DNA of 64,000 bases from Myxococcales bacterium (GTDB lineage Bacteria > Myxococcota_A > Polyangia > Polyangiales > Houyiibacteriaceae), in the NCBI GenBank assembly GCA_029862185.1, contig JAOTXX010000007.1:1-64000 (forward strand). The letters are read 5' to 3'. Positions 25,466-36,510 of this stretch are shown here, piece after piece. Every line of letters begins with the position of its first letter. Positions within the stretch are counted from its first letter, which is position 1. The notes beneath the pieces are model-generated. The model made no database searches. It was given only the letters and a program-made list of their open reading frames with translations, and was not told the origin of the DNA. Both the position numbers and the translations under genes were made by a program.

Positions 25466-26190
25466 GTCGTCGCCCGCCCAACGGCGTATGTAGCGTACAA
25501 ATAGCGGCTGATTTCGGCAGATTCGAACATCTGTGCGCCGGTGTTCGGGTCGCACAGATAGGGCACCTGCATCTTGCCGGAGATCGAGACGTAATCGCCA
25601 CGATCGGGACTCCTTCGGGGCACGTTGTGCAATCGGTAGGGCAGCTCCAGCTCGCACAGGGACTCGCGAGCGATTCGGCAAAACGGCGACCCCTCGTAGG
25701 AGTAGAGCTCGAGCAGCTTCTCGGGCTGTCGCGAGCGGACCACGTGGCGGCCGCGGTTTGGACGAAACGCCGACGCGATCATCGACGTGGTCACCGCGAA
25801 AGCGCGTTGCCGGAGAAACCAGGGGGCGACGCCGTCACCGTACTCGCGGAAGAGGTACTCGACGATGTCCGCCGACTCGTACATCGCAACTCCGGTGTTT
25901 GGGTCTACCAGATACGGAAACTGGTAATGACCGCCCTCCCGTTTGACCTTCTCCCGGAACAACTTGCCGCCTTTCGGACAGGGATAGACGATCGGATCGA
26001 GGCTGAGCGCTGACAGGGCTTCACGCGCGATCCGGCAGTACGGACAGACCTCGAACTCGTAGAGCTCGAGCGGCTGGGCGGGGGACTTTCGTCGCTCGTA
26101 ATGGACGTTGCCAAAATTGGGGCGCGCCGCACTTGCGGCCGTCGCGGTGGTGACATCGAGGAAGCGCGTGAGATCCACGATCTCTCTCAT
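25462..26190 (-). CDS. Tandem glutaredoxin/GST-N-domain protein
   Basis: 242 codons from ATG 26190, overlapping the end of serC by 4 bases. Two copies of a thioredoxin-fold unit are visible: LELYEFEVCPYCRIAREAL (about residues 42-60) with YQFPYLVDPNTGVAMYESADIVEYLF, and LELYSYEGSPFCRIARESL with MQVPYLCDPNTGAQMFESAEISRYLY. Each ends in the glutathione-binding E-S-A pattern. The first copy keeps a CPYC pair; in the second it is SPFC, with one cysteine lost. There is no GST all-helical C-terminal domain. Substrate unknown; related plant and bacterial proteins are unassigned. Confidence 0.8.
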   Translation of the reverse strand: MREIVDLTRFLDVTTATAASAARPNFGNVHYERRKSPAQPLELYEFEVCPYCRIAREALSALSLDPIVYPCPKGGKLFREKVKREGGHYQFPYLVDPNTGVAMYESADIVEYLFREYGDGVAPWFLRQRAFAVTTSMIASAFRPNRGRHVVRSRQPEKLLELYSYEGSPFCRIARESLCELELPYRLHNVPRRSPDRGDYVSISGKMQVPYLCDPNTGAQMFESAEISRYLYATYAVGRATT

Positions 26191-26233
26191 TAAGGAGCCT
26201 GCCCCAGTTTTCAAGGGGTGATAGCCTTCGGCG

Positions 26234-28228
<1,995 letters not shown>

Positions 28229-28259
28229 CCACCTGAAATCAGAGCGTTCCCCAGGCAAG

Positions 28260-28315
28260 GATCGCAGCGCCATGTCTTGTTTGCCCAGGGCCCTCAGTCT
28301 TTTGACGCTGCGATC
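28260..28315. terminator. Inverted repeat at the uvrB / RluA-type gene junction
   Basis: GATCGCAGCG (28260-28269) and its exact complement CGCTGCGATC (28306-28315) are separated by 36 bases and followed by TTT on the plus strand. The right arm overlaps the last codons of the minus-strand gene. It may act as a two-way terminator for these converging genes; the loop is long for an intrinsic terminator. Confidence 0.4.
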
Positions 28316-29208
28316 TTTGAAGCAGAAGTAGTGTAATTCCAGCTACTTGTGGTGGTGGAGAGTGTCCCCACTCGGAGGGAGCTGGCGTGGAGGTGGTGGT
28401 GGTCGAGGGGGGGGGCGCCGTAGAGGGAGTCGCCTAGGAGGGGGTGGCCTATCGACGCCAGGTGGACTCGGATTTGGTGGCGTCGGGCGTTGTTGGCGCG
28501 AATCTCCACCAGGGAGCCCTGTTCTGCTGGCGTGCTGCTCAGCACTTCTGTTCTCGCGGCTTGGGCGCCGAGCCGTTTGAGCTCGCGCGGGTCGGTGCAT
28601 ACTTGGACTTTGCGGCGGTCCCGTGGATCGGCCGCAATGGGCGTGTCGATGACGATCGGAGCCGGGACGACTCCGACGCAGCGCGCGAGATATTTCTTTT
28701 CGATTTCGCCGGCCTGCAACATTCGTCGTAGCTGGTCGAACGTTTGCTGATCGCGCGCGGCAAGCATTAGCCCGGAGGTGCCAGTGTCGAGCCTGTGTAG
28801 GATCCCGGGCTCCCGCTTTCGGTAGCCGACGCCTCGCATTTCCGGATATCGGGCGACTAGCGCGCCGGCCAGAGTGCCAAGCTCGCCTTCCCGCAGCGGG
28901 TGGCTCGGTACGCCGGCAGGCTTGTCGACCACCACGTACGAATCGGTTTCGAGAAGGACCTCGAGCGCCAGGCCCGGATCAGGGGCAGCGTGGAAGTCCG
29001 CCGGGCTGGGCAGGTTGTCGAGGGTCACCCTGTCGCCAACCACCAGGGAATAGCTCTTTTTGACCCGACGCCCGTCGACTCGAACCTCGCCAGTTTCTAT
29101 GAGAACCTTGGCTCGCGCGCGGCTGAGCTCGGGAATGCGACGGGCGAGAAACACATCGAGCCTCTCGCCGGCCACCTCTCCTTCGATTTCGAGCTCGACC
29201 GCCGACAT
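28294..29208 (-). CDS. RluA-family pseudouridine synthase
   Basis: 304 codons from ATG 29208 with GGAGAGGAG upstream. An S4 RNA-binding domain ([24 protein letters not shown]) leads to the catalytic domain with the RluA motif [12 protein letters not shown] (catalytic Asp) and [20 protein letters not shown] near the end. It isomerises uridine in rRNA or tRNA; RluD is the closest pattern but the target is not certain. The C-terminal tail is short and rich in Ser and Thr, and its codons lie over a G-rich low-complexity stretch (28384-28415). The gene ends 66 bases from uvrB. Confidence 0.9.
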   Translation of the reverse strand: MSAVELEIEGEVAGERLDVFLARRIPELSRARAKVLIETGEVRVDGRRVKKSYSLVVGDRVTLDNLPSPADFHAAPDPGLALEVLLETDSYVVVDKPAGVPSHPLREGELGTLAGALVARYPEMRGVGYRKREPGILHRLDTGTSGLMLAARDQQTFDQLRRMLQAGEIEKKYLARCVGVVPAPIVIDTPIAADPRDRRKVQVCTDPRELKRLGAQAARTEVLSSTPAEQGSLVEIRANNARRHQIRVHLASIGHPLLGDSLYGAPPLDHHHLHASSLRVGTLSTTTSSWNYTTSASKIAASKD

Positions 29209-29287
29209 CTGGCTCCTCTCCCACACTATTGCCCGCTCTTCCACGCCGTTTGCACGCTCATGCGGCACGTCTAAACTCCGAAACTCA

Positions 29288-30382
29288 GTGTCCAAGCGTG
29301 ATTACTACGTGATTCTCGAAGTCAGCCGCGCCGCGTCGGCCGACGAGATCAAGCAAGCTTATCGCGCACTCGCGATGAAGTACCACCCCGATCGCAACCC
29401 GGACGACCCTGCGGCCGAGGATTCGTTCAAAGAGGCGAGCGAAGCGTACGCCGTCCTTTGCGATGCGGACAAGCGGCAGCAGTATGACCGCTACGGACAC
29501 AGCGCATTCGAGAACGGCGGTCCGGGCTTTGAACCCGGTGACTTCGGCGCCGTCAGCGACATCCTCGAAGGGCTGTTTGGCGAGGTGTTCAGCAGCGGAC
29601 GCCGCAAGCGTCGGAGTGCACGCGACCTCAACTACGACCTGGAGATCTCGTTCATCGACGCCGCGCTCGGCGTCGAGAAAAAGATCGACGTCAACCGCCC
29701 CGCCCCCTGCGCAACCTGCGAAGGCGGCGGCGCAAAACCCGGCACGCCGGTCCACAGGTGCAATGTCTGCCAAGGACGCGCGCAGGTGAAGTATCAACGC
29801 GGCCTCTTTGCCGCCGCGCGACCCTGTCACGCCTGCCGCGGCACCGGGAAGAAGATTCCGATTCCATGCGAGGACTGCAAGGGCTCCGGCACGAGGATGC
29901 GCGCCGAATCGATGAGCGTGAAGATCCCCGCGGGTGTCAAAGATGGCGCGGTTCGCACGGTCCGAGGGGCGGGCGAGGCCAGCGCGGACGGGAACGGCGA
30001 CCTTCACATCAACATCAAAGTGACCGATCACATGCTGTTCGAGCGCGACGGCGCCGACATCCTGATTTCGGTCCCTATCTCGTTCCCCCAAGCTGTTCTT
30101 GGCGCGAGCATCGATGTGCCGACACTCGACGGAAATGTTTTGATGAAGGTTCCTCCGGGGACCCAATCGGGAAAGGTCTTCCGGCTGCGCGGCAAAGGAA
30201 TCCCGGTCTACGGGGGCTACGGCAAAGGCGATCAGCTCGTGACGGTCCTGGTCGAGGTGCCTCAGGAGATCAGCCGGCGTCAGCGCAAGCTGATCAACGA
30301 GCTCGCTCAGGAGATCGGCGATGAATCCCACCCGCAGCAAGCCAGCTTCATCAAGAAGCTTCGAGGCTTGTTCGACTCCTAG
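29288..30382 (+). CDS. dnaJ: Chaperone DnaJ (class I)
   Basis: 364 codons from GTG 29288 ([12 protein letters not shown]). The J domain contains HPD in [12 protein letters not shown] short Gly-rich linker is followed by the zinc domain with four CxxCxGxG-type units: [32 protein letters not shown]. The C-terminal substrate domains follow. It delivers unfolded proteins to DnaK. The linker is less Gly-rich than in E. coli and includes [11 protein letters not shown]. It diverges from the RluA-type gene with 79 bases between starts. Confidence 0.95.
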   Translation: MSKRDYYVILEVSRAASADEIKQAYRALAMKYHPDRNPDDPAAEDSFKEASEAYAVLCDADKRQQYDRYGHSAFENGGPGFEPGDFGAVSDILEGLFGEVFSSGRRKRRSARDLNYDLEISFIDAALGVEKKIDVNRPAPCATCEGGGAKPGTPVHRCNVCQGRAQVKYQRGLFAAARPCHACRGTGKKIPIPCEDCKGSGTRMRAESMSVKIPAGVKDGAVRTVRGAGEASADGNGDLHINIKVTDHMLFERDGADILISVPISFPQAVLGASIDVPTLDGNVLMKVPPGTQSGKVFRLRGKGIPVYGGYGKGDQLVTVLVEVPQEISRRQRKLINELAQEIGDESHPQQASFIKKLRGLFDS

Positions 30383-30428
30383 CCGAACGCGGGCTTGCGC
30401 TGTGACGAAGGCTTGCCAAGGTACGCCC

Positions 30429-31106
30429 ATGCGAACCGCAGTTTTATTCATGTTGGCCGGGGCACTCCTCGTCGGGTGCCCCAAAGAAGAAGACGCCGAG
30501 CCCAAGAGCCAGGGGGAAGAAACCCCAGCGCCCAGCGAACCAAAGGCGAACGAGGTGACCCAAGACAAAAGTGGAGTCCCAAACCAATACACGGTCGAGC
30601 TCGACACGACGAAGGGCGCGATCGTGATCGAGGTGCGCCGCGACTGGGCGCCGAACGGAGCCGACCGCTTCTACGAATTGGTGCAGAACGGCTACTTCAC
30701 CGACGTTGCGTTCTTTCGGGTGGTTGGCGGCTTCATGGCGCAGGCTGGCATCAGCGGCGACCCAGCGGCCAACGCCGTCTGGCGCGAAAAACGAATCCCC
30801 GACGACCCGGTCAAGGCCAGCAACATGCGTGGCACCGTCACTTTTGCGACCTCCGGACCCGATTCGCGCACCACGCAGTTCTTCATCAACTTCACTGACA
30901 ACTCGCGTCTCGACGGGATGGGCTTTGCACCCATCGGCAAGGTCAAAGACATGGCGCCAGTCGATGCCCTCTACGACGGCTACGGAGAAGGGGCTCCTGG
31001 TGGCCGCGGGCCTTCGCAAGGGCAGATGCAAACGCAGGGAAACAGCTACCTCAAGGCGAGCTTCCCGAAGCTCGACTACATCAAGAGCGCCCGAATCATC
31101 GAGTGA
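30429..31106 (+). CDS. Cyclophilin-type peptidyl-prolyl isomerase, lipoprotein
   Basis: 225 codons from ATG 30429. The signal peptide ends in a lipobox (LLVGC), then an acidic, Pro-rich linker of about 35 residues, then a cyclophilin domain: VELDTTKGAIVIEVRRDWAPNGADRFYELVQNGYF, VAFFRVVGGFMAQAG, RTTQFFINFTDN, and LDGMGFAPIGKV. The catalytic Arg-x4-F-M-Q-A pattern is present in part. It probably assists folding of outer-envelope proteins. The 3' end overlaps recF by 11 bases on the other strand. Confidence 0.88.
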   Translation: MRTAVLFMLAGALLVGCPKEEDAEPKSQGEETPAPSEPKANEVTQDKSGVPNQYTVELDTTKGAIVIEVRRDWAPNGADRFYELVQNGYFTDVAFFRVVGGFMAQAGISGDPAANAVWREKRIPDDPVKASNMRGTVTFATSGPDSRTTQFFINFTDNSRLDGMGFAPIGKVKDMAPVDALYDGYGEGAPGGRGPSQGQMQTQGNSYLKASFPKLDYIKSARIIE

Positions 31107-32205
31107 CGCGACCGCCGTCTACGTGGAAATCGACCCGGTCGTTCTCCAGGAGGATGAACTCCGGATGGGTCGTCGTCAGAAAGACCTGGCCGCCGGCGTG
31201 ACTCAAGACCTCGAAGAATCGACGATTTCGGCTCCGGTCGAGCTCGCTCGAAACGTCGTCCAGCAGGAGAATCGGCACGCGCCCGGTGCGCTCGCTGAGC
31301 AGATCGAGCTCCGCCGTCTTGAGTGCAAGGACGATCGTGCGGTGCTGCCCCTGTGAGCCGTGATGACGCGCCCCGACCTCGTCTAGCTGGAGCTCGAGAT
31401 CGTCCCCATGAGGACCGTCCGCCGTGAACCCACGCGCAACGTCCTTGCTGAAGGCACGCTCGAGCGCCGCGGCAATCGCGTCCTCCGTCGGCTCGACCCG
31501 AGGCAAGTAGCGAACCGCCAGCGGCGTATCACCAGCGAACACTTCTGAGAAGGCGCGCACCACCCGCGGCGCGAGATCATCGATGAGGCGGCGACGGGCC
31601 TGCCCTACGACGGCCCCTGCCTTGCTGAGAATCGCGTCGTAGGCGCGAACCGAGCGTCGATCGCTACGGTCTTCCTTGAGCAAGCGATTGCGGCTGCGAA
31701 GGGCCTTCTCGTAGCTTGCGAGGCTCGAGCCGTAAATCGGGTCCATCTGCTCGAGCATTCGATCGAGAAACGCGCGCCGCTTGTCCGCCGAACCCGACGC
31801 GAGAACCAGATCTCCGGGGTGGAAGAGCACCATCCGAACCGCCTGGTGCCAGACGCTGGTCGTGCGCGGACGTTTCCCGTCGAGCTCCAGGCGTCTTCGC
31901 TGCGAACGGCCGAGCTCGATCCGCAGCTTGTGGGGCGCCGGCCCTCCTTCGAGCCTCGCTTCGAGCACGGCCGCGTCTGCGCCGAGCGCGATCAGGTCGT
32001 CGGTTTTTCCGCCGCGAAAGCTCCTGAGGCCGCCCAGGTAATGAATCGCCTCGAGAAGGTTCGACTTTCCGGCTCCATTGTCTCCGTGGATGACGTTGAA
32101 GTGCGAACCCGGCTCGAACGCCGGCAATTGCAGATTGCGAAAACCTTGGGCGCGCATGGCGGTTACCCGGCTCGGGGTCTCAGCGTTGCGCGAGTCGAAG
32201 GTCAA
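31096..32205 (-). CDS. recF: DNA replication and repair protein RecF
   Basis: 369 codons. RecF is an SMC-like ATPase that, with RecO and RecR, loads RecA at gaps. Walker A FNVIHGDNGAGKSNLLEAI (residues 37-55), signature GARHHGSQGQHRTIVLALK, and Walker B ILLLDDVSSELD are seen. It follows dnaN by 17 bases in the standard dnaA-dnaN-recF order. gyrB, which often comes next, is not here; a lipoprotein gene converges instead. Confidence 0.95.
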   Translation of the reverse strand: MTFDSRNAETPSRVTAMRAQGFRNLQLPAFEPGSHFNVIHGDNGAGKSNLLEAIHYLGGLRSFRGGKTDDLIALGADAAVLEARLEGGPAPHKLRIELGRSQRRRLELDGKRPRTTSVWHQAVRMVLFHPGDLVLASGSADKRRAFLDRMLEQMDPIYGSSLASYEKALRSRNRLLKEDRSDRRSVRAYDAILSKAGAVVGQARRRLIDDLAPRVVRAFSEVFAGDTPLAVRYLPRVEPTEDAIAAALERAFSKDVARGFTADGPHGDDLELQLDEVGARHHGSQGQHRTIVLALKTAELDLLSERTGRVPILLLDDVSSELDRSRNRRFFEVLSHAGGQVFLTTTHPEFILLENDRVDFHVDGGRVTR

Positions 32206-32222
32206 CGCCCTGCCCTGTTCTA

Positions 32223-33359
32223 CTAGATGCGCATGGGCATGATCACGCCAATGAAGTCGGAGTTGTCTCCAACCGGCTTCAGCACGCCCGGGTCACGCTC
32301 TCCGCTGAGCTCGATCGCGATTTCGTCGTGTGTTAGCGCACTCAGTGCATCCAGGAGGTATCGCGCGTTGAAACCGATTCGGAGCTCGTCACCGGCGTAG
32401 TCGACGTCCACCTCTTCGCTGCCCTCTCCCACTTCGGGGTTCTGGCTCTGTAACCGCAGCACACCCGGCTCGATGGTCAGCTGCACGCCGCCGCTCTTGT
32501 CGTTGGCCACCAAGCTGATGCGCCTCAGCGCTTCGACGAGTGGTCCACGCGCAGCAATGACCGTCCGGCTCTGCGTGCTTGGAATGACCTTGTCGTAGGG
32601 CGGAAAGTTCTCGTCTGCCAGCTTCACGTTCAGACAAAGGTCGTCTCGAAGAAAGAACGCATTGCCGCCCGCCGTGGCCACTCCAATGGTGGAAGGCTCG
32701 TCGCCTTTGCCCTTGCCTCCTTTTACGTCGTCGAGAAGCCGCTTGAGCTCGCTGATGCCCTTGTGCGGCACGAGCATGCTGAAGTTCATCATCGAGCCTT
32801 TTCCAGTGATTTTGTGCTCGGCTTTCGAGAGACGATGGCCATCGGTGGTCACCATGCGGACCATCTTCCCATCGCCTTCGAACAATGTCCCTGCGAGGTG
32901 CGGTCGCGTATCATCGTGAGACATCGAGTACTGGGTCAGCGAGATCAGCTCTGCGAGAAATCCGGCATCGAGATGGGCGAAATCTGCATCCCCCGGATTG
33001 GGCAACGGCGGGAAGTCTTCGCCGGGCATCGCGGGGATGCGATACCGAACCTTGCCGCACCTGAGCTCGACTGCATGGCTGTCGCTGAGCTTCCAGCTCA
33101 CCTCACCATCGGGAAGGTTCTTGACGATGTCGAACAAGGTTCGTGCTGCAACGGCAATCGTTCCACCCTTCTTGATGTTTGCTGGAACGAGCGCGGTGAC
33201 TCCAAGATACAAATCGGTCGCAGACAAACGAAGACGGTCGGGCCCTTCAGCCGTAAGCAACACATTCGATAAGATGTGCATCGAGCTTTTGCGGTCAGCG
33301 ACACCGTGGGTACGCGCAAGGCCACGGAGGAACTGCTGCTTGTCGATCGTGAGCTCCAT
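32223..33359 (-). CDS. dnaN: DNA polymerase III beta subunit (sliding clamp)
   Basis: 378 codons from ATG 33359 (MELTIDKQQFLRGL); AGGAAG lies about 11 bases upstream. Clamp features include RKSSMHILSNVLL near residue 25, LPDGEVSWKL, IPAMPGEDFPPLP and the C-terminal FIGVIMPMRI, which forms part of the partner-binding pocket. It tethers DNA polymerase III to DNA. Length is normal. It lies 345 bases from dnaA, with recF directly downstream. Confidence 0.96.
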   Translation of the reverse strand: MELTIDKQQFLRGLARTHGVADRKSSMHILSNVLLTAEGPDRLRLSATDLYLGVTALVPANIKKGGTIAVAARTLFDIVKNLPDGEVSWKLSDSHAVELRCGKVRYRIPAMPGEDFPPLPNPGDADFAHLDAGFLAELISLTQYSMSHDDTRPHLAGTLFEGDGKMVRMVTTDGHRLSKAEHKITGKGSMMNFSMLVPHKGISELKRLLDDVKGGKGKGDEPSTIGVATAGGNAFFLRDDLCLNVKLADENFPPYDKVIPSTQSRTVIAARGPLVEALRRISLVANDKSGGVQLTIEPGVLRLQSQNPEVGEGSEEVDVDYAGDELRIGFNARYLLDALSALTHDEIAIELSGERDPGVLKPVGDNSDFIGVIMPMRI

Positions 33360-33371
33360 GTTTCGGTTCAC

Positions 33372-33704
33372 TTCCTAGAAGACTGTGTCTGTGTATCCAC
33401 CGCGTTAGATCTAGTAATTTAAAAATTCGTCGTCGTCTTAACAGCTGTGAATTGTGGATGAAGCAAGGTAAGCGTTTGAGAGAACAGGGCTTTGACTGGT
33501 TTTCGAAATGGGGATTGATCCTGAGTGGATCGGGGAGAAACGAACTCTCGGGCAATCCACAGGGGCCGTCCCCAGCTTGATCTCAGCTTCGCCACAGGCG
33601 CTGGTATACACCAAAATCCCGCTGAAAGCTCAGGCCAGCGAGGCCCTCTCGAGAAGCCCCGCCAACCGCCAAAACAGGTCTAAATAGCCGGTTGGGCCTG
33701 CGCA
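33372..33704. other. dnaA-dnaN intergenic region, DnaA-box-like sites and AT-rich tract
   Basis: 333 bases without a gene. DnaA-box-like nonamers (consensus TTATCCACA): GTATCCACC at 33393, TGTGGATGA at 33453 (reverse of TCATCCACA, one mismatch) and CAATCCACA at 33553. An AT-rich tract around 33411-33432 (TAGTAATTTAAAAATT) could unwind. Either this gap or the one upstream of dnaA is the replication origin; it must also hold the dnaN promoter. Confidence 0.5.
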
Positions 33705-35063
33705 TCAGATGCCGAGCTTGCGCTCGATTGCGCCCACGGCGCCAAGGACCCGTTCGTCCTGGTCCTCCATCAGGCCGCCGATCTTACGAACGGCGCTGAG
33801 GACCGTGGTGTGATCCTTGCCGCCAAAGCGTTCGCCGAGCTCGGGGTAGCTCGTCCCGAGGCGTTGCCGGCAAACGTACATCGCGACCATTCGGGGAAAG
33901 CTCACCGCACGGTGCCGCCGTCTGGACTTGATGTCGGCAAGACGGATTCCGAAGTAAGCGCATACGATGCGCTGAATGTCTTCGACCGTCATTGCCGTGT
34001 CCTGATTGGGCAACACCGCCCGCATCGTTTCTTTGGCCAGCTCGAGGTCCATGGGGAGGCCCAGAAGCTCGGCCTTTACCGCAACACGAAGAAGGGTACC
34101 TTCGAGCTCGCGAACGTTGCTGCGGACGGTTTGAGCCAAGAAGAGCGCAACCTCGCTCGGAAGCTCGATTCCCTCGCTCTCCGCCTTCTGCTGCAAGATG
34201 GCGATTCGGGTATCGAGCTCGGGCGCCTGGACGTCGGCGACCATGCCGGACTGAAAGCGGCTGACCAAACGTTCCTGCATTTCGGAAATCTGGTGCGGAT
34301 ACACATCGGAAGTCACGACGATCTGCTTGTCCGAGTGATAGAGAGCGTTGAACGTGTGGAAGAACTCCTCTTGGGTCTGCTCACGGCCGGCCAGAAACTG
34401 GATGTCGTCCATGAGTAGAACGTCACACTGCGTGCGGTACCGCTTCCGGAAAGAGTTGATTTCGTGGTTTTGCAACGACCAGATGAACTCGTTGGTGAAG
34501 CGTTCCGCCGACACGTAGAGGGTTCGCGCGCGCGGATTTCGCTGCACGATCGCGTGGCCGATTGCATTCACCAGATGCGTCTTGCCGAGGCCGACGCCTC
34601 CGTAGATGAAGAGCGGGTTGTAGCGACGTCCGGGGTCGGAGCCACAGGCCACGCTTGCGGCATGCGCGAGTTGATTGGCAGGGCCGACGACGAAATTCTT
34701 GAAGCGGTACTTCGGGTTGAGGTCCGCGGAATCCGGAGGCTTCGGGGTTGCCCGGGGCGGGCGCGGGGCGGGCGGCGGGCTCGTCTCGCGTCCAGCCTGC
34801 GCCTTTTCACGCAGCGTCTCGTCGAGCTCCCAGCGAACCTTTTTCGGCATGCGCGTTTCGCCGGCCTCCGCTTGCAAGGTGTCGAGAATCAGGTCGAGGT
34901 AATGCGCCGCAATCCATTCTGCGAAGAACTGATTCGGAATCCTGAGGACGAGCGAGTCGCTCTCGATGCCGCCGAACTGAACGGGCTGCAGCCATGTTTC
35001 GAAGTTCTCGGCCGAGAGGTGCGCCTTGAGAATGCCCAGCGCTTGTTCCCACAGTTGTTCCAT
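33705..35063 (-). CDS. dnaA: Chromosomal replication initiator DnaA
   Basis: 452 codons. Domain I (MEQLWEQALGILKAHLSAENFETWLQPV) binds DnaB-helicase partners, a Pro-rich domain II follows, then the AAA+ domain with Walker A FIYGGVGLGKTHLVNAIG, Walker B LLMDDIQFLAGR, and sensor SDVYPHQI. Domain IV at the C-terminus (RHRAVSFPRMVAMYVCRQ, FGGKDHTTVLSA) binds DnaA boxes. The start has AGGGC 6 bases upstream. Confidence 0.97.
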   Translation of the reverse strand: MEQLWEQALGILKAHLSAENFETWLQPVQFGGIESDSLVLRIPNQFFAEWIAAHYLDLILDTLQAEAGETRMPKKVRWELDETLREKAQAGRETSPPPAPRPPRATPKPPDSADLNPKYRFKNFVVGPANQLAHAASVACGSDPGRRYNPLFIYGGVGLGKTHLVNAIGHAIVQRNPRARTLYVSAERFTNEFIWSLQNHEINSFRKRYRTQCDVLLMDDIQFLAGREQTQEEFFHTFNALYHSDKQIVVTSDVYPHQISEMQERLVSRFQSGMVADVQAPELDTRIAILQQKAESEGIELPSEVALFLAQTVRSNVRELEGTLLRVAVKAELLGLPMDLELAKETMRAVLPNQDTAMTVEDIQRIVCAYFGIRLADIKSRRRHRAVSFPRMVAMYVCRQRLGTSYPELGERFGGKDHTTVLSAVRKIGGLMEDQDERVLGAVGAIERKLGI

Positions 35064-35511
35064 CGAGCCCTAGCCCCCTAAAAACACGCAGTTGTGCATT
35101 CACGTCCACAAGCCATCCACAGCTTGGAAGCGTCGAGTAATCGTACCCATCCAATCGATTTTCGCCCACCTTGGCGACCGCCCAACCGTCTCATCCGACT
35201 GAAGGGCGCCGAAACTAGCAGCGAGTTTCCGAGGCGTCTACGGGGATCGACAAACTAATTTCTAACCACTCGTGATCGCGAAAGATTCACCAGCAGTTTT
35301 TTTGACAGAGGGCAGCGTTGCTTTACGTGTCGTTTCACAGCTGTTGACAAGCTGTTGCAATCATTCCGAATTACGTCTTGTTATCGTTTGCGCAACATGC
35401 GACGCGCCTCGAAGCTCATTTCATCCACAACGCTGCGCATCTTTCAACAACCGAGATCACTTGCGAACCACGCGACTCGTCGCTCTCTTCCACAAGATAT
35501 CCACTGCCTAC
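35064..35511. other. oriC: Candidate replication origin (oriC) upstream of dnaA
   Basis: 448 bases without a convincing gene, next to dnaA. DnaA-box-like sites on the plus strand: CCATCCACA at 35113, TCATCCACA at 35421 (one mismatch), ATATCCACT at 35497. TCATCCACA also occurs, reversed, in the dnaA-dnaN gap. Further short TCCACA cores are at 35105 and 35489. Two TTGACA hexamers (35302, 35344) lie on the plus strand, facing the 3' end of the next gene, so they are not obvious promoters for it. The region also contains the dnaA promoter. Confidence 0.55.
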
Positions 35512-36501
35512 TCACGATGTTTCCGATGGGTTTCGTACGAACGCGTTCACCTTTTCCCACTGAGCGTAGAGCCAGCGCAGCCGTTCATCGGGCTCTTTTG
35601 GAATGTCGTTTGCGTTTACACGCCACAAGTGCACGTGCACTGTCGATCCCACGACTTCGCCGCTCAAGAGGTCTTTGATTTTCGCAAACGCTTCGAGTCC
35701 GGTGTGAGCGAGGAAGACGCAGTCGACTGAAGGGAGCTCTTCGAAAACGGTCAGCACACCGGCCGGCTTCGGTGGAAGCACATGAGTGAGCCTCCGTGCC
35801 GCAGCCAAGAGCGGTGAAGCCTCCGCTTCGAGCTCGCGAAGTGCTTTTTCACGCTTTTTGGGGGAAAAACGCGTTCCTTCGGGGAAGATCAGCACGCCGT
35901 CCGTTCCGAGATTTTGGACCAGCGCCCGAATCCCTTCGAGCTCGCGTTCGACGTCGCCCGTCCGGTCTACGAAGTAGTTGGGCAAGGCGTGGCCGACGAT
36001 GTCGATGCACGGATCGAACAAGAGCTCCTGCTTGAGGACATAGCGAAGCCGGTAGTCATGGGGCCGCTGAACGTAGACGCTCGGCAGGAGCGTATCGAGA
36101 ATGCTCGCATGGCGAACCAGCAGAATCGTGGGCCCGGGCATCGAGCAGTCGGCACCTTTGACGACAATTCGAAGACGTAGCGCCTTCGCGGCAACGCTCC
36201 ATGTCAAGTTCGCCCACCAAAGTTGGAGTCGGTAAAGACGACGCAGTCGCGGCTCGCCGCCTGCCCGCATCGAAAAGGTCCACGCGACGAACACTAGCGC
36301 TATCAGCTCCAAGCCCAAGTAGAACCAGGCAAAGAGCAAGAGCCTCAAAACGATGAACGAGCGACCGCGGGCGAGACCGACGAGGAGCGCAGCCACGACC
36401 CAGAGCGGGCTCAGCAAGGTGAGCAAGAGCCACGACAGCGCGTAGATCGACGTGGTGACCACGCGCCGCCGGATCGGAACGCGCTTTGCCGGTTTCACCA
36501 T
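35512..36501 (-). CDS. PlsC-type 1-acyl-glycerophosphate acyltransferase
   Basis: 329 codons. Three hydrophobic helices occupy residues about 18-75. The acyltransferase motifs are present: RHASILDT (the H-x4-D catalytic pair), then VDRTGD and FPEGTRFSPKKRE, followed by PAGVLTVFEELPSVD. It probably transfers an acyl chain to lysophosphatidate or another lysolipid in the membrane. A SDR gene lies 9 bases upstream on the same strand, so the two may share a transcript. Length is above that of minimal PlsC because of the N-terminal helices. Confidence 0.85.
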   Translation of the reverse strand: MVKPAKRVPIRRRVVTTSIYALSWLLLTLLSPLWVVAALLVGLARGRSFIVLRLLLFAWFYLGLELIALVFVAWTFSMRAGGEPRLRRLYRLQLWWANLTWSVAAKALRLRIVVKGADCSMPGPTILLVRHASILDTLLPSVYVQRPHDYRLRYVLKQELLFDPCIDIVGHALPNYFVDRTGDVERELEGIRALVQNLGTDGVLIFPEGTRFSPKKREKALRELEAEASPLLAAARRLTHVLPPKPAGVLTVFEELPSVDCVFLAHTGLEAFAKIKDLLSGEVVGSTVHVHLWRVNANDIPKEPDERLRWLYAQWEKVNAFVRNPSETS

Positions 36502-36510
36502 GCCCGCACG

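Noticed and set aside
35355-35678. A 107-codon plus-strand frame in the gap upstream of dnaA
   Set aside because: It runs through the probable origin and antisense into the acyltransferase gene, with no motif or ribosome binding site.
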